In this document: positions 16,978-25,522 of the stretch, piece by piece
How the letters are laid out: every line of letters begins with the position of its first letter
Position numbering within the stretch: position 1 is the first letter of the stretch
From: Ferrimonas aestuarii
GTDB taxonomy: Bacteria; Pseudomonadota; Gammaproteobacteria; Enterobacterales; Shewanellaceae
Length of the DNA: 64,000 nt
Assembly (NCBI RefSeq): GCF_005116665.1
Contig: NZ_SWCJ01000021.1
Coordinates: 1-64,000 of the forward strand
Direction of reading: 5' to 3'
Notes under the pieces: model-generated
Seen by the model: only the letters and a program-made list of their open reading frames with translations
Told to the model about the DNA's origin: nothing
The model's database searches: none
Program-made: the position numbers and the translations under genes

Positions 16978-18002
16978 AACGCTATCTATTTTGGCTGGTC
17001 CTGATGTTGGCGAGCAGCCCTATTTTTGCGGCAGTTGAATTGATCGAAGATCGTTTGTCTTTAAGTGGATTTGCCTCGGTCTCGGCCACCAAAACCGATA
17101 ACTCCGTGCCGTTATATGCCCTGTACCAGTTTGAAGATGACTGGTGTTATGACTGTGACACCACCGTTGGCTTGCAGTTGGATTTGAGTTTAACCGATAG
17201 CATCTGGTCTTCGGTTCAGGTGGCCAAGCGACCGCAAGATACCTTTTCCGATCCGAGTTTGGAGTGGGCCTATGTGGGATGGCGACCCAGTGATAACCTC
17301 GAAGTGCGAGGTGGCCGCCTGAGGGTGCCTATGTTCGTGGCATCTGAGTATTTTTATGTGGGCAACGGTTATCCATGGGCTCGCCCACCATTAGAGGTTT
17401 ATGGCGCCATGCTGGGGGTGAACTCGGTTAATGGCATCGATTTTCTGTATAGCTACAACATCAATGATGAGATGCAGCTCTCCGTTCAACCATTTTACGG
17501 CCGCCATAACCATGAAGATGTTGACCTAGGTGTGATGGACTTTGAGATTGAGACCGACGTTCAAACCGGCCTTAGTATCAAGCTAAATGGGCCCAACTAT
17601 GTCGTTAATGCCTCTTATCTGTTTGCCGATTACACCCTTAATGATGTTCAAGCCGAGCTCAATGCTTATTCCGTAGGTGGTCGCTACGAGTTTGATACTT
17701 GGGAGTTGTGGGCGGAGTTTGAGAAAGATGAGAATCAGCACACCGGCTACATCGCGTCGGCGCTGAATTTGGATCGCTGGCACCCTTATGTCATGTACGC
17801 GCACACCTGGAAATGGCGTCAGTCGCAGTCGGTCATGTTTGGTGTGCGTTACGATATGATGCACAACCTCTCTATCAATGCGGAATACCTGTGGAGTGAA
17901 GCCTTCGATGGTAATCAGGGGCAGTTCGTGATGCCGCCACAGTCGGTGGGGGAGTCTACCTACGCTAACTTGCTGACGTTGATGCTAAGCTACAATTTCT
18001 AA
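16974..18002 (+). CDS. Porin-like outer-membrane beta-barrel protein
   Basis: The 342-residue product has a signal peptide (about 1-19, ending IFA), begins with LSLSGFASVSATK and alternates short hydrophobic strands to a terminal strand ending YNF, the usual C-terminal Phe of outer-membrane proteins. Two Cys sit close together in DDWCYDCDTT, which could form a disulfide in an extracellular loop. It is translationally coupled to the PstS-like gene. Substrate unknown. The 3' end overlaps ygfA by 18 bases (convergent). Confidence 0.78.
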   Translation: MKRYLFWLVLMLASSPIFAAVELIEDRLSLSGFASVSATKTDNSVPLYALYQFEDDWCYDCDTTVGLQLDLSLTDSIWSSVQVAKRPQDTFSDPSLEWAYVGWRPSDNLEVRGGRLRVPMFVASEYFYVGNGYPWARPPLEVYGAMLGVNSVNGIDFLYSYNINDEMQLSVQPFYGRHNHEDVDLGVMDFEIETDVQTGLSIKLNGPNYVVNASYLFADYTLNDVQAELNAYSVGGRYEFDTWELWAEFEKDENQHTGYIASALNLDRWHPYVMYAHTWKWRQSQSVMFGVRYDMMHNLSINAEYLWSEAFDGNQGQFVMPPQSVGESTYANLLTLMLSYNF

Positions 18003-18563
18003 CCACTGTGTGGGCGTAACAATGTAATTGAGCCCGATGTCCCAAGGCTCTACCGGAATGGCGTCGACCTGCTGACAATCGTGGGCGACGCCAATTTTTA
18101 TGGCCTGAGGGCAGTGGGCCAGATAGCGGTCATAAAATCCTCCTCCCATTCCTAAACGATTGCCTTTGCCATCAAACCCCACCAACGGCGTCAAAATCAG
18201 TTCCAGTTGTGATGGCAACACCATGGCGCATTTATTGAGACAGGGCTCCTGAATCTTAAATCGATTGTGGCTAAGTTCGGTACGCTGATCAAAGTGCTGA
18301 AACAGCATATGGTTGCGGCTAAATGGGTGCATAACGGGTAAGGCCGTTGGGATCTGTTGCTGCCACAACCAGTGAGCCCAAGAGCGCAGATTAGGTTCGC
18401 CATCGTTAGCCAGATAGAGACCCACATAGCCTTTAATTGGTGAGTCACCAAGATGCTGATTGAGTAATGCGGCTATCCCGACCGACGCTTGTTGCTGATC
18501 GGAAACGGTAAGCGCTCGGCGAGATTGGCGAAGCTGGTTTCTTAGTTGCTGGCGGAAGTCCAT
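17985..18563 (-). CDS. ygfA: 5-formyltetrahydrofolate cyclo-ligase
   Basis: The enzyme uses ATP to convert 5-formyl-THF to 5,10-methenyl-THF, clearing an inhibitor made by glycine/serine one-carbon metabolism. The 192-residue product begins with RQQLRNQLRQSRRAL, a basic start typical of the family, and carries LTPLVGFDGKGNRLGMGGGFYDRYL, the folate/ATP-binding signature. It lies just downstream of the 6S RNA gene, the same order as E. coli zapA-ssrS-ygfA, and is probably co-transcribed with it in part. Confidence 0.93.
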   Translation of the reverse strand: MDFRQQLRNQLRQSRRALTVSDQQQASVGIAALLNQHLGDSPIKGYVGLYLANDGEPNLRSWAHWLWQQQIPTALPVMHPFSRNHMLFQHFDQRTELSHNRFKIQEPCLNKCAMVLPSQLELILTPLVGFDGKGNRLGMGGGFYDRYLAHCPQAIKIGVAHDCQQVDAIPVEPWDIGLNYIVTPTQWLEIVA

Positions 18564-18606
18564 ATCGCTCTGAGTTTTAAGGCAAAGATTAGCGACAGGC
18601 TAGAAC

Positions 18607-18635
18607 AAAATGGGAGCGGGGGGAAGGGCGCTCCC
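18607..18635 (-). terminator. Terminator/processing hairpin at the 3' end of 6S RNA
   Basis: On the minus strand GGGAGCG, a C-rich loop and CGCTCCC are followed by ATTTTG. It directly follows the predicted 3' end of 6S RNA. The short T-run suggests partial read-through into ygfA. Confidence 0.6.
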
Positions 18636-18808
18636 CGAAGATGCCGTTGCAGGTGTAAGCCCGTGAACCGTAGGTTCAGGGCGGAACTGCTGTCTCTACC
18701 GTAGGCTTCTTGGTACGTGCCAAGCATGCGCAATAGCAGTGAGCAACAATCCCTTGGATCTTTAGCATCGGCCAGGGACATAACCTACTGGCGAACATCT
18801 CAGGGAGC
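18629..18808 (-). ncRNA. ssrS: 6S RNA
   Basis: 6S RNA mimics an open promoter and binds sigma-70 RNA polymerase in stationary phase. Read on the minus strand the segment starts CCCTGAGATGTTCGCC and ends ACGGCATCTTCGGGGAG; these ends pair and match both ends of E. coli 6S RNA (CTCTGAGATGTTCGC and GCGGCATCTCGGAGA). Internal hallmarks such as GCATGCTTGG and AGAAGCCT are also present. Location between zapA and ygfA is the conserved one. End points are accurate to a few bases only. Confidence 0.92.
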
Positions 18809-18881
18809 ATAGATTCAGCATCGAGGAGAACCCGCTTGGGTTGCCTCTCTGATGTAACTCCAGTCTATGCCGAGGTTAGGC

Positions 18882-19202
18882 TTATCTCAACCGTTTTGAA
18901 GCATTTTCAGTGCGACTGACCAATGCTTGGGCAATGGTCTGTTCCAGCATCTCAATGCGCTTGGCGGTAACTTGTTGCTCTTGTTGAATTTGTGACTGGC
19001 TCTGCATCAATTCATGGGTCAAGTTCAGCGCAGCCATGACCGCAATTTTGTCTGGGCTAAGTAGGCCATTCCGTTGTTTGAGTTCGAGAAAACGCTGATT
19101 CAGCAGATGGCTGACATGTTGGAGTGTGGCCTCTTCGCCCTCAGGGCAGTTGATGGTGTAGACCTTATCCAGCAGCGTGATTTCTATGGTGTTCGAGCTC
19201 AT
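18882..19202 (-). CDS. zapA: Cell division protein ZapA
   Basis: ZapA bundles FtsZ filaments at the division ring. The 106-residue product (109 in E. coli) has the N-terminal ITLLDKVYTINCPEGEE and LSPDKIAVMAALNLTHEL, and then a long coiled-coil (about 60-95, rich in Gln and Glu). It is upstream of ssrS and divergent from ygfB, the standard gammaproteobacterial order. Confidence 0.94.
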   Translation of the reverse strand: MSSNTIEITLLDKVYTINCPEGEEATLQHVSHLLNQRFLELKQRNGLLSPDKIAVMAALNLTHELMQSQSQIQQEQQVTAKRIEMLEQTIAQALVSRTENASKRLR

Positions 19203-19411
19203 GTGATATCCGGAGATTCAGAGGGTTAGCCAGTGCTCAATGGAGCTTTGAAGGCTGTTATGCCTGAATAGGGCGGGTAATGCAAATTCAGTAAGCTTAT
19301 TCGCGGTTTTCCTGAGCCAATGGTGGAAACAGCAGCAATTGCTGAGTAGGTTTGGAGCCCATTCTGGCGCGTGATAGCATTAGGCTAATTTTCTTCTAGG
19401 ACACCATTCTG

Positions 19412-19972
19412 ATGAAATCGAACTCTCCTTTGTTATTTAGCAAGTTGGAAAGCGCTTTAGAGAAAGCTGGCCTGACCATGCTACCCAGCGAATTTCATGG
19501 ACTGATGACCGGCATGGTATGTGGCGGCATTCGTTTTGATAAGCGAGGCTGGCAAGAAACCTTCCTGCAGTTGACCAATGACGGCAAACCTTTTGATGCC
19601 GATCTGGAAGGGGTAACCAAGGATCTGTATCGCAGCATTGATAAGGCATTGTCTGAAAACCCGGAGCAGGGGTTCGAGCTGTTATTGCCGGATGACGACG
19701 AATCTTTGGCCATGCGCTTGGAAGCCTTAATTGAGTGGATTCAAAGCTTCTTCTTAGGCCTAGCCAAGTTGCAACCGACCTTTGCCAATACCAAAGGCGA
19801 GCTGGGTGAAATGCTGGGGGATCTGCGTGAGATTACTAACGTGGAGTTTGACGTTGATGACAGTGCCGAGAACCTAGAAGGTTTCGAGGTGCTTAAAGAG
19901 CACGTCATCGATACCTGCTGGAAATGCTTACTGGAGTTTGGCACTCTCCCTGATGACAAGACCATACATTAG
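19412..19972 (+). CDS. ygfB: YgfB/UPF0149-family protein
   Basis: The 186-residue acidic product has the family landmarks EFHGLMTGMVCGG near residue 28 and WIQSFFLGL in the middle, and an Asp/Glu-rich tail. E. coli YgfB structure is helical; its molecular role is still unclear. It heads the plus-strand block of pepP-ubiH-ubiI, although 187 bases separate it from pepP. That gap holds a hexamer-like TATAAA near 20128 and may contain a promoter. Confidence 0.92.
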   Translation: MKSNSPLLFSKLESALEKAGLTMLPSEFHGLMTGMVCGGIRFDKRGWQETFLQLTNDGKPFDADLEGVTKDLYRSIDKALSENPEQGFELLLPDDDESLAMRLEALIEWIQSFFLGLAKLQPTFANTKGELGEMLGDLREITNVEFDVDDSAENLEGFEVLKEHVIDTCWKCLLEFGTLPDDKTIH

Positions 19973-20159
19973 TCCCAATCAGATAAAACCTCTGTTCATG
20001 AACGCAAGCTAAAGCAGGCTCACTCTGGTTCAATCTGCCACCAATGTGTATGAGGGGGCGAGAAAATTCTTGATTGAACCTGCTGTGCCAGCGTATTACA
20101 TTGACCAATGACCCCAATCAGATCGGTATAAAAACGATAACAATAGGAACCTAAGGCAG

Positions 20160-21461
20160 ATGGAAATCAAGGATTTTTGCCAGCATCGGAAACAGTTAAT
20201 GGAAGCCCTGCCACAAGGCAGTGTGGCGTTGCTGTTTGCCGCTCAAGAGTGCACTCGCTCCAATGACACTGAATATCACTTTCGCCAAAACAGCGACTTT
20301 TTCTATCTGACCGGTTTCAATGAGCCGGATGCGGTGTTGCTGCTGCGTCCGGGCCAGTCTCCTGAGTCCATTGTTTACGTTCGCCCTACCGACAAGCTGG
20401 CAGAGATCTGGCATGGTCGCCGCTTAGGTGTAGACGCGGCACCGCAAGCATTGATGGTGGATGAAGCCCGCAGCATTGATGATCTTGAGCAAACGCTGGC
20501 GGAGTTGGTCAATGGTGCCACCACGCTGGCGTATCTGCCGGGTCAATGTGAGCGTGGTGATGGCATCGTTAACGCCATGATGACCACGCTGCGTAACGGC
20601 GCTAAGAAAAAGCTCAAAGCGCCGACCCAGACTTTGGATCTGCGTAGCATCGTTCATGAGATGCGTCTGCATAAATCTGATGCCGAAATAGAAGTGATGG
20701 CTCGCGCCGGTGAGCTTTCTGCCAAGGCCCACGTTCGAGCCATGCAGCGCTGTCAGCCTGGGTTGTTTGAGTACCAGTTGGAAGCGGAAATTGCTCACGA
20801 GTGTGCCATGCAAGGCGCTCGTTTTATGGCTTACAACAGCATTGTGGGTGGCGGCGACAACGCTTGTATCCTGCACTACACCGAAAATGAGAGCGAACTC
20901 AAAGACGGCGACTTAGTGCTGATCGATGCTGGTTGCGAGTTGGAAGGCTACGCCGCAGACATCACCCGTACCTTCCCGGTAAATGGCCGCTTTAGTGAAG
21001 CCCAGCGTCAACTGTATGCCATCGTGCTGGAAGCAGAGAAGACCGCCATCGAGATGATTCAGCCTGGGGTTTCGATTAAGGAAGCCAACCAGAAGGTGCT
21101 GGAGATCATGGTGGGTGGCCTGGTGAAGCTGGGCATCATGGAAGGTGAGGTGCAAACCCTCATCGAAGAGGAGGCCTACAAAGCCTACTACATGCACGGT
21201 TTAGGTCACTGGATTGGCATCGATGTTCATGACGTGGGCGACTATCACACACCGGATCGCAGCCGGCCGCTAGAGCCAGGCATGGTGCTGACCATCGAGC
21301 CGGGCCTTTACATCGGCCCAGATGCGGATGTGGATCCGAAATGGCGAGGCATCGGCATTCGCATCGAAGACGACATCTTGGTTACCGAAACCGGCCATCG
21401 CAACTTGACTGCCGCAGTGGCCAAAGAGTTGGATGAGATCGAAGCCTTAATGGCGGGGTAA
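20160..21461 (+). CDS. pepP: Xaa-Pro aminopeptidase P
   Basis: PepP removes N-terminal residues that precede proline, using two Mn ions in a pita-bread fold. The 433-residue product shows an N-terminal creatinase-like domain (about 1-170), then the metal ligands in LIDAGCELEGYAADITRTF (two Asp), HGLGHWIGIDVHDVG (His), TIEPGLYIG (Glu) and GIRIEDDI (Glu). It is followed after three bases by ubiH, so the two are certainly co-transcribed. Confidence 0.96.
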   Translation: MEIKDFCQHRKQLMEALPQGSVALLFAAQECTRSNDTEYHFRQNSDFFYLTGFNEPDAVLLLRPGQSPESIVYVRPTDKLAEIWHGRRLGVDAAPQALMVDEARSIDDLEQTLAELVNGATTLAYLPGQCERGDGIVNAMMTTLRNGAKKKLKAPTQTLDLRSIVHEMRLHKSDAEIEVMARAGELSAKAHVRAMQRCQPGLFEYQLEAEIAHECAMQGARFMAYNSIVGGGDNACILHYTENESELKDGDLVLIDAGCELEGYAADITRTFPVNGRFSEAQRQLYAIVLEAEKTAIEMIQPGVSIKEANQKVLEIMVGGLVKLGIMEGEVQTLIEEEAYKAYYMHGLGHWIGIDVHDVGDYHTPDRSRPLEPGMVLTIEPGLYIGPDADVDPKWRGIGIRIEDDILVTETGHRNLTAAVAKELDEIEALMAG

Positions 21462-21464
21462 AAC

Positions 21465-22649
21465 ATGCAACAGGTGGATATTGCCATTGTCGGTGCCGGC
21501 ATGGCGGGAACCACATTGGCGCTGGCCCTCAGCCAGCGCACCAATTATAAGGTGGCTCTGATTGAGGCGTTTGAGCCCAAAGCGCAGAGCCATCCTGGTT
21601 TTGATGCCAGAGCCATCGCTCTGGCTCAGGGTTCGGTGCAGAGCCTATCAAAGCTGAATTTGTGGTCTACCTTGGCGCCAATGGCCAAAGCGATCGAGCA
21701 TATTCAGGTGAGCGATCGTGGCCACATGGGTCAAGTGTGGATGCACGCCGATGAGCATCTGGTTGATGCCCTTGGTCAGGTGATCGAATTGGAGCGGGCT
21801 GGCCCCGCCCTGTTTGCCAAGCTGGCAGACACCGAGGTTCAGCTATTTTGCCCAGACACCTTAGCCCGCTGTGAACAGCAGCAAGAGTCGGTGCATCTGA
21901 CCCTGAACTCCGGTGCTGAGCTTAGCGCCAAACTGGTGGTTGGCGCCGATGGTGGTCGCTCGCCGCTGCTGGCTTCCATGCCGTTTGAGCCTCAGCGCCA
22001 TGATTATGGCCAGACGGCCATCATCAGCAACCTTGAAACCAGCAAGCCCGGCACCACGGCATTTGAACGCTTCACCGATCAAGGCCCCATCGCTTTGCTG
22101 CCCATGACCGAAGATCGCTATTCCTTGGTGTGGGTTTGTGACCGCAATAAGGCCGATGTGGTCATGGCGATGGACGATGCCGCCTTCATTGAAGCGCTGC
22201 AACAGGAGTTTGGTTATCGCTGCGGCCAGATTTTAAGGGCCGGTAAGCGACATCACTATCCCCTCTTTAGAACCCATTTGAGTCGGCCCTTCCATCACCG
22301 AGTGGTGTTCGTGGGCAACGCCGCCCAGTCGCTGCACCCCATTGCGGGGCAGGGGTTTAATCTGGGGCTCAGAGACGCTGTAACCTTGGCGGAATGCTTG
22401 GCGAGCGCACAGGGGGCCGATCCCGGACTATTTACCCTACTGGACGACTATTGGCAGCAGCGCCAGCCGGACGTGAACACCACCTTGGGCTTGACCCACG
22501 GCTTGGTGAAACTGTTCTCGAATAACAACCCATTTTTACAGCTAGGTCGCAATATGGGCCTACTTGCCATGGATTTGGCGCCGACCTTAGGACAAGGCTT
22601 GATTCGGCAGACCATGGGCCAACATCATCAAAGGAGTGCAACGTGGTAA
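21465..22649 (+). CDS. ubiH: 2-octaprenyl-6-methoxyphenol hydroxylase
   Basis: UbiH is an FAD monooxygenase that hydroxylates a ring carbon in ubiquinone synthesis. The 394-residue product has the N-terminal GAGMAGTTLALALS dinucleotide fold, the DG motif VGADGGRSPL and the second FAD site GNAAQSLHPIAGQGFNLGLRD. It overlaps the following ubiI gene by seven bases and lies in the conserved pepP-ubiH-ubiI order. UbiH versus UbiI is assigned by gene order. Confidence 0.92.
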   Translation: MQQVDIAIVGAGMAGTTLALALSQRTNYKVALIEAFEPKAQSHPGFDARAIALAQGSVQSLSKLNLWSTLAPMAKAIEHIQVSDRGHMGQVWMHADEHLVDALGQVIELERAGPALFAKLADTEVQLFCPDTLARCEQQQESVHLTLNSGAELSAKLVVGADGGRSPLLASMPFEPQRHDYGQTAIISNLETSKPGTTAFERFTDQGPIALLPMTEDRYSLVWVCDRNKADVVMAMDDAAFIEALQQEFGYRCGQILRAGKRHHYPLFRTHLSRPFHHRVVFVGNAAQSLHPIAGQGFNLGLRDAVTLAECLASAQGADPGLFTLLDDYWQQRQPDVNTTLGLTHGLVKLFSNNNPFLQLGRNMGLLAMDLAPTLGQGLIRQTMGQHHQRSATW

Positions 22650-23839
22650 TGGCACAATCGGTCCAAGTGGCCATCGTTGGCGGCGGCATGGTTGGCATGT
22701 CAGCGGCATTAGGTTTGGCGCAGTGTGGCATCTCTGTGGCGCTGATCGACCGAGAGGAGCCGAAACCCGCGTCCGGTGAGTTTGATCTTAGAGTCAGCGC
22801 CATCAATCGGGCTAGCGAGAGTTTCCTCAAAGAGCTGGGCGCGTGGCAACGTATGGATCACAGCCGTATCGCTGCCTATACCGGCATGAAGGTGTGGGAC
22901 AAAGACAGCTTAGGTAACATAGATTTTGCCGCCGAAGACTATCAGCAGCCGGATCTGGGCCACATCATCGAGAATAGTGTCATTGCTTACGGTTTGTGGC
23001 AGCAGGTATCTGAGCACAAACTGATTCGCTGCATCCTAGGGGCGCCAAAATCGGTGGCCTTCGGTGAGCATGAAGCTTGGTTGACGCTGGCTGACGACAG
23101 CATGCTCAGTGCCCGCCTGTTGGTGGCCGCCGATGGCGCCAATTCGTGGCTACGTCAGCAGATGAACGTGCCGATCAGCTTCCGTGACTACGGCCATTCC
23201 GGTTTGGTGGCAACGGTTCGCAGCCTTCACGGTCACGACAAAGTGGCTCGTCAGGTATTTCTGCCTGAAGGCCCTTTGGCACTGTTGCCGTTAGCGGAGG
23301 ATAACCTGTGCTCCATCGTGTGGTCATTGCCGCCAGAGCAGGCCAAGGGGCTAACTGAGTGCAGTGGTAGCGAATTCTGTGACGCCATTACGCTGGCCAG
23401 CGAAGGGGTGCTATCTAAGTTAGAGGTGGTCAGCGAACGCGCCGCCATTCCTCTTACCATGCGTTACGCCCGTGACTTTGTGTTGCCTCGCCTTGCTTTG
23501 ATTGGCGACGCCGCCCATACCATTCATCCACTGGCAGGCCAAGGGGTGAATCTAGGATTGATGGACGCCAAATTGCTGATCGAGGTATTGGCCTCTGGTC
23601 AGGAGAGTGGTCGCGACCTTGGCGATCTGACGCTGCTTCAGCGTTATGCTCGTCCGCGTAAAGCCGCGGCGCAGGAGATGATCGCCGCCATGTCTGGATT
23701 TAAGTGGCTGTTTGCAGGAGATCATCCTGTCAAGAAGGGCATGCGCGACATCGGATTGGCTTTGGTTAACCGCATTCCCGGTTTAAAACGTAAGTTTATT
23801 GAGCAGGCGTTAGGCGTAAGCACCAACGAGCTGCGGTGA
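22643..23839 (+). CDS. ubiI: Ubiquinone hydroxylase UbiI (VisC)
   Basis: A second FAD hydroxylase of the ubiquinone pathway (C5 position in E. coli). The 398-residue product has GGGMVGMSAALGLAQCG at the start, VAADGANSWLRQQM and GDAAHTIHPLAGQGVNLGLMD. The start is taken as GTG 22643, six bases after AAGGAG; an ATG two codons on is possible. Its paralogy with ubiH next door is clear from the shared motifs. Confidence 0.92.
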   Translation: MVMAQSVQVAIVGGGMVGMSAALGLAQCGISVALIDREEPKPASGEFDLRVSAINRASESFLKELGAWQRMDHSRIAAYTGMKVWDKDSLGNIDFAAEDYQQPDLGHIIENSVIAYGLWQQVSEHKLIRCILGAPKSVAFGEHEAWLTLADDSMLSARLLVAADGANSWLRQQMNVPISFRDYGHSGLVATVRSLHGHDKVARQVFLPEGPLALLPLAEDNLCSIVWSLPPEQAKGLTECSGSEFCDAITLASEGVLSKLEVVSERAAIPLTMRYARDFVLPRLALIGDAAHTIHPLAGQGVNLGLMDAKLLIEVLASGQESGRDLGDLTLLQRYARPRKAAAQEMIAAMSGFKWLFAGDHPVKKGMRDIGLALVNRIPGLKRKFIEQALGVSTNELR

Positions 23840-23841
23840 AA

Positions 23842-23872
23842 TTGTATACAAATTGCAAGCGTTGGGTATAAT
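23842..23872 (+). promoter_or_regulatory. Candidate sigma-70 promoter of gcvTHP
   Basis: TATAAT (23867-23872) is a consensus -10. TTGTAT (23842-23847) is the best -35, with a long 19-base spacer. A hairpin CCCCGA-6-TCGGGG-type (23895-23911) lies in the leader. I saw no glycine-riboswitch pattern. Confidence 0.5.
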
Positions 23873-23933
23873 GCGCCCAATCTCATAAAATAGACCCCGA
23901 GTCTATCGGGGCCAGCCAGTACAAGGAACACAA

Positions 23934-25028
23934 ATGGCGAACCAAACTGTACTCTACGCCAAGCACCTGGAGTCCAATGCCAAGATGGTGGACTTTCACG
24001 GGTGGGACATGCCAATCAACTACGGTTCTCAGGTGGAGGAACACCATCAGGTCCGTAACGACGCCGGCATGTTTGACGTATCCCATATGACCGTTGTCGA
24101 CATCACCGGCACCGATGCTAAAGCCTTTCTGCGTCGCCTGCTGGCGAATGACGTTGCCAAGCTGACCGTTTCCGGTAAAGCGCTGTACGGCGGCATGCTC
24201 AATGAGCAGGGCGGCGTGATCGACGACCTGATTACCTACTTCCTTTCCGACACCCACTACCGCCTGGTGGTGAACTCCGCAACCCGCGTTAAAGATCTTG
24301 AGTGGATTGGCCTTCAATCCGAAGGCTTTGAAGTGAGCGTTACCGAACTGCCAGAGCTGGCGATGATCGCCGTTCAAGGCCCGAACGCAGTGGCCAAAAC
24401 CGCCGAGGTATTAGATGACGCTCAGCGTCAGGCCATCGATGGCATGAAGCCATTTTTCGGTGTGCAGGCGGGCGATCTCTTTATTGCCACTACCGGATAC
24501 ACCGGTGAAGCGGGCTTTGAGATCATGGTACCTTCTGAGCAAGCCCCACAACTGTGGGACAAGCTGCTGGCGGCAGGGGTTAAACCAGCTGGCCTCGGTG
24601 CTCGTGATACGCTGCGTCTGGAAGCGGGCATGAACCTTTATGGTCAAGACATGGACGAAACCGTCAGCCCTCTGGCGGCCAACATGGGTTGGACCATCGC
24701 CTGGGAACCGGCGGAGCGCGATTTTATTGGTCGCCAAGCTTTGATTGATCTCAAAGCAGCGGGCACCGAAAAACTAGTAGGCTTGGTAATGACAGATAAG
24801 GGCGTGCTTCGCGGCGGCCTGAATGTGTTCTTCACCGATGCCGACGGCAATGAGCAGCAAGGGGTGATCACCTCGGGCAGCTTCTCTCCGACACTGGGTT
24901 ACTCCATCGCCATGGCGCGAGTGCCTAAATCCGTCGGTGAACAAGTTGAAGTTGAGATGCGTAAGAAGCGAGTACAGGTCCAAGTGATCAAGCCTTGCTT
25001 CGTACGTAATGGCAAACAAGCGTTTTAA
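23934..25028 (+). CDS. gcvT: Glycine cleavage system T protein (aminomethyltransferase)
   Basis: GcvT transfers the methylene group from the aminomethyl-lipoyl arm of GcvH to THF, releasing ammonia. The 364-residue product has [13 protein letters not shown], the GMFDVSHM folate-site segment with its catalytic Asp, and [10 protein letters not shown] and [16 protein letters not shown]. First of gcvT-gcvH-gcvP; gcvH starts 22 bases later. The family fold is shared with YgfZ at 6.3 kb. Confidence 0.96.
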   Translation: MANQTVLYAKHLESNAKMVDFHGWDMPINYGSQVEEHHQVRNDAGMFDVSHMTVVDITGTDAKAFLRRLLANDVAKLTVSGKALYGGMLNEQGGVIDDLITYFLSDTHYRLVVNSATRVKDLEWIGLQSEGFEVSVTELPELAMIAVQGPNAVAKTAEVLDDAQRQAIDGMKPFFGVQAGDLFIATTGYTGEAGFEIMVPSEQAPQLWDKLLAAGVKPAGLGARDTLRLEAGMNLYGQDMDETVSPLAANMGWTIAWEPAERDFIGRQALIDLKAAGTEKLVGLVMTDKGVLRGGLNVFFTDADGNEQQGVITSGSFSPTLGYSIAMARVPKSVGEQVEVEMRKKRVQVQVIKPCFVRNGKQAF

Positions 25029-25050
25029 GAAAATTGATGGGGAACAATCA

Positions 25051-25440
25051 ATGAGCAACATTCCAGCGGACCTGAAATACACCGAGTCTCACGAATGGAT
25101 CCGCCCTGAGGGTGACAACGTATACACCGTGGGCATTACTGAGCACGCTCAAGAGCTGCTGGGTGACATGGTATTCGTTGATCTGCCTGACGTTGGCGAC
25201 ACCGTTGATGCTGGCGAAGACTGTGCTGTGGCAGAGTCTGTGAAAGCCGCTTCTGATATCTATGCACCGCTTTCCGGTGAGATCGTTGCCATCAACGAAG
25301 AACTGGAAGATGCCCCTGAAGAGGTTAACAAAGACCCCTTCGGTGATGGCTGGCTTTTCAAAATCAAAATCAGTGACGAGGGCGAACTGGCGTCACTGAA
25401 GAGTGCCGAGGATTACCAAGCGCACATCGAAGAAGCCTAA
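25051..25440 (+). CDS. gcvH: Glycine cleavage system H protein
   Basis: The 129-residue product is the lipoyl shuttle protein that carries the aminomethyl group between GcvP, GcvT and the dehydrogenase. The lipoylated Lys lies in [20 protein letters not shown]. The start at 25051 ([16 protein letters not shown]) fits the family; an upstream in-frame ATG at 25009 would overlap gcvT and is not credible. A hairpin follows the stop before gcvP. Confidence 0.96.
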   Translation: MSNIPADLKYTESHEWIRPEGDNVYTVGITEHAQELLGDMVFVDLPDVGDTVDAGEDCAVAESVKAASDIYAPLSGEIVAINEELEDAPEEVNKDPFGDGWLFKIKISDEGELASLKSAEDYQAHIEEA

Positions 25441-25447
25441 TCGTATT

Positions 25448-25471
25448 AAAGCCCCCGTTAGAGGGGCTTTT
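25448..25471 (+). terminator. Hairpin between gcvH and gcvP
   Basis: AAAGCCCC and GGGGCTTT surround a short loop, with TTTTGCC after the stem. It could attenuate gcvP expression or protect the gcvTH message. The T-run is short, so complete termination is unlikely within an operon. Confidence 0.55.
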
Positions 25472-25522
25472 GCCTCTTATCCGCCGGTACCCTGCCTAGG
25501 CGGAATAACAAGGATTGACAAC

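Noticed and set aside
23840-23933. Glycine riboswitch upstream of gcvT
   Set aside because: The 94-base leader holds a promoter and one short hairpin but none of the conserved aptamer patterns, and it is too short for a tandem glycine aptamer.
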